Source: Sulfuritalea sp. (GTDB taxonomy: Bacteria; Pseudomonadota; Gammaproteobacteria; Burkholderiales; Rhodocyclaceae). From it: 39,617 bases of DNA. The notes below the pieces were generated by a model that searched no databases, was not told the origin of the DNA, and worked only from the letters and a program-made list of their open reading frames with translations. The position numbers were made by a program, and so were the translations under genes. Location of the stretch: assembly GCA_018333815.1 (NCBI GenBank), contig JAGXSN010000064.1, forward strand, positions 1 through 39,617, given 5' to 3'. Every line of letters starts with the position of its first letter. Positions within the stretch are counted from its first letter, which is position 1. Positions 39,328 to 39,617 of this stretch are shown here, piece by piece.

Positions 39328-39617
39328 CTATTTGGCGATTTGCTTCTCGCGGCGTTCCTCGATTTCCTTGCAATCGATGCAGAGCGTCGCCGTCGGGCGC
39401 GCCTCGAGACGTTTCAGACCGATCTCGACGCCGCAGCCTTCGCAGTAGCCATACTCTCCGGTCTCGATGCGGGCGAGCGACTCGTCGATTTTCTTGATCA
39501 GCTTGCGCTCCCGATCCCGGTTGCGCAATTCGAGTGCGATGTCGGATTCCTGGCTGGCGCGATCGTTGGGGTCGGCGAAAACCGTCGCCTCGTCCTGCAT
39601 GGTATGGACCGTCCTCT
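39328..39617 (-). CDS. dksA: RNA polymerase-binding factor DksA, N-terminus beyond window
   Basis: The C-terminal two thirds of DksA, which with ppGpp from RelA adjusts transcription initiation. Visible are part of the coiled coil ([27 protein letters not shown]) and the four-cysteine zinc finger ([25 protein letters not shown]). The internal methionine at 39600 is not the start: the frame continues as RTVHT upstream of it, matching the DksA family (TVHLQ), so the gene is cut by the window end. It is convergent with cnoX. Confidence 0.95.
   Translation of the reverse strand, partial: RTVHTMQDEATVFADPNDRASQESDIALELRNRDRERKLIKKIDESLARIETGEYGYCEGCGVEIGLKRLEARPTATLCIDCKEIEERREKQIAK

Overview
The window looks like a chromosomal segment of a GC-rich betaproteobacterium, most likely in or near the Rhodocyclales. 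The reasons are the classic order pheA-hisC-tyrA-aroA-cmk-rpsA-ihfB-lapA-lapB-hldA-hldD-cysM, the protein styles, and an accessory content known from that group. This taxonomic call is inference; no 16S gene is present. No gene-free stretch exceeds 300 bases.

Positions 1-11575 (+ strand) form a densely packed housekeeping block. It holds the end of pheA, then hisC, tyrA and an unusual single-chain aroA-cmk fusion, joined by overlapping stop/start codons. It continues with rpsA, ihfB, lapA, lapB, two heptose genes for LPS core, cysM and a DEDDy exonuclease. A tRNA-Ser(GCU) with its own promoter follows on the minus strand. Positions 11870-13238 carry a small unknown protein and a PAS-GGDEF diguanylate cyclase.

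Positions 13337-16101 hold an hvf/bufferin-type operon. It encodes a secreted peptide with three DGKCGEGKCGG units, an MNIO (DUF692) multi-iron enzyme, its DUF2063 partner, an ECF sigma factor and a small zinc-finger anti-sigma-like protein. By family knowledge it makes a copper-binding, post-translationally modified peptide. A 28-codon mini-gene, coupled by ATGA overlaps on both sides, sits between hvfC and the sigma gene. A Ca/Na antiporter gene follows.

Positions 17313-26675 (minus strand) are the most striking part. A sensor kinase and an NtrC-type regulator lie just upstream of an operon of two di-haem peroxidases, a Tat-exported Rieske protein, an AioA-like molybdopterin oxidoreductase and a small cytochrome c. 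This is the gene set of dissimilatory iodate reductase (idrA, idrB, idrP1, idrP2). Between regulator and operon are a good sigma-54 -24/-12 promoter and TGACC palindromes suited to enhancer binding. A Tgl-like protein of unknown function (26733-27869) and the molybdenum cofactor genes moaA and mobA follow; the last two could supply the cofactor.

Positions 29575-37448 (minus strand) contain purL, then a PaeR7I-like restriction-modification pair of lower GC, then relA, all tightly packed. The right end has a beta-hydroxyacid dehydrogenase, a thioredoxin-TPR chaperone (cnoX-like) and the 3' part of dksA.

A 23-base dispersed repeat occurs at least 11 times, about once per 3.6 kb, in both orientations. 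Eight copies lie inside conserved genes (tyrA, aroA, lapB, hldD, the NtrC-type regulator, relA and twice in purL) and three in intergenic regions. It was recognised by eye and has no assigned function.
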